Assembly (NCBI GenBank): GCA_963728875.1
Contig: CAVSLJ010000003.1
Location: 248,001-312,000, forward strand
From: DASUPK01 sp963728875
Lineage (GTDB): Bacteria > Actinomycetota > Thermoleophilia > Solirubrobacterales > 70-9
Length of the DNA stretch: 64,000 nucleotides
Direction of reading: 5' to 3'
The translations under genes were made by a program, and so were the position numbers. Within the stretch, counting starts at the first letter, position 1. Each line of letters opens with the position of its first letter. The notes beneath the pieces were generated by a model. The model saw nothing but the letters and a program-made list of their open reading frames with translations, was not told the origin of the DNA and did no database searches. Positions 63,951-64,000 of this stretch are shown one piece after another.

Positions 63951-64000
63951 TCAGCGCCCGGTGACCCGCCGCACGACGCCGCGGCCGATCGTCAGCGGGT
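63951..64000 (-). CDS. C-terminal end of a gene cut by the window edge
   Basis: An open minus-strand frame enters from the right and ends PLTIGRGVVRRVTGR then TGA at 63951. Spacing to the Gfo/Idh/MocA start (13 bases) fits an operon. Too short for a family call. Confidence 0.4.
   Translation of the reverse strand, partial: PLTIGRGVVRRVTGR

Overview
The window is GC-rich (roughly two thirds G+C) actinobacterial chromosome. The gene content and style (ftsE-ftsX-ctpA-rnr-smpB, split transketolase, many exported proteins with RTX, PKD, thrombospondin-3 or beta-helix modules, SnoaL-like and DUF2294 proteins, many GTG/TTG starts, leaderless-looking promoters) point to Thermoleophilia, most likely Solirubrobacterales. 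That placement is inference from gene content. I see no insertion sequence, prophage, CRISPR array, rRNA or ordinary tRNA. The only recognisable RNA gene is tmRNA (ssrA).

Layout. 0-9 kb: a DUF899 fragment; an epimerase/SnoaL pair divergent from a tetR-led operon (AhpD-like protein, ABC-2 permease, Cys-rich copper protein); ftsH; an SDR; small exported proteins. 9-21 kb: an ABC exporter, two berberine-bridge-type FAD oxidoreductases, two DHFR-like reductases, a patatin, an ArsR/AHSA1 pair, a metallo-beta-lactamase-fold hydrolase and a secreted sedolisin. 21-26 kb: an MFS exporter and an ECF41-type sigma gene, divergent and with matching predicted promoters, then an RTX-like secreted protein. 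26-32 kb: a seven-gene minus-strand cluster of LolA-like lipoprotein-type protein, ABC ATPase and permease, response regulator, histidine kinase, PepSY protein and lipoprotein. 32-39 kb: a beta-helix protein, hydrolases, an AbrB-type membrane protein and ssrA. 39-47.5 kb: a 930-residue membrane/coiled-coil/helix-hairpin-helix protein next to the coupled ftsE-ftsX-ctpA-rnr-smpB set. 47.5-49.5 kb: a structured, gene-poor stretch with two divergent DUF2294 genes. 49.5-64 kb: split transketolase, a methylamine-utilisation-like (mau-like) redox module, two tandem trypsin-like proteases, nadA, an Fpg-type glycosylase, a GGDEF/EAL protein, a fossil glycosylase tail, and Gfo/Idh/MocA.

The most unusual part is 52.3-55.3 kb. 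Three translationally overlapping genes encode a MauE-MauD fusion, a twin-arginine-exported, ten-cysteine protein resembling methylamine dehydrogenase light chain but with only one tryptophan (so unable to make the TTQ cofactor), and a MauF/CcdA-like membrane domain fused to an extracytoplasmic, propeller-like domain. No MauG or separate heavy chain is present. Two trypsin-like proteases lie immediately upstream on the same strand. Four exported proteins in the window share a C-terminal basic tail with two cysteines 10-12 residues apart, which may be a surface-retention signal.
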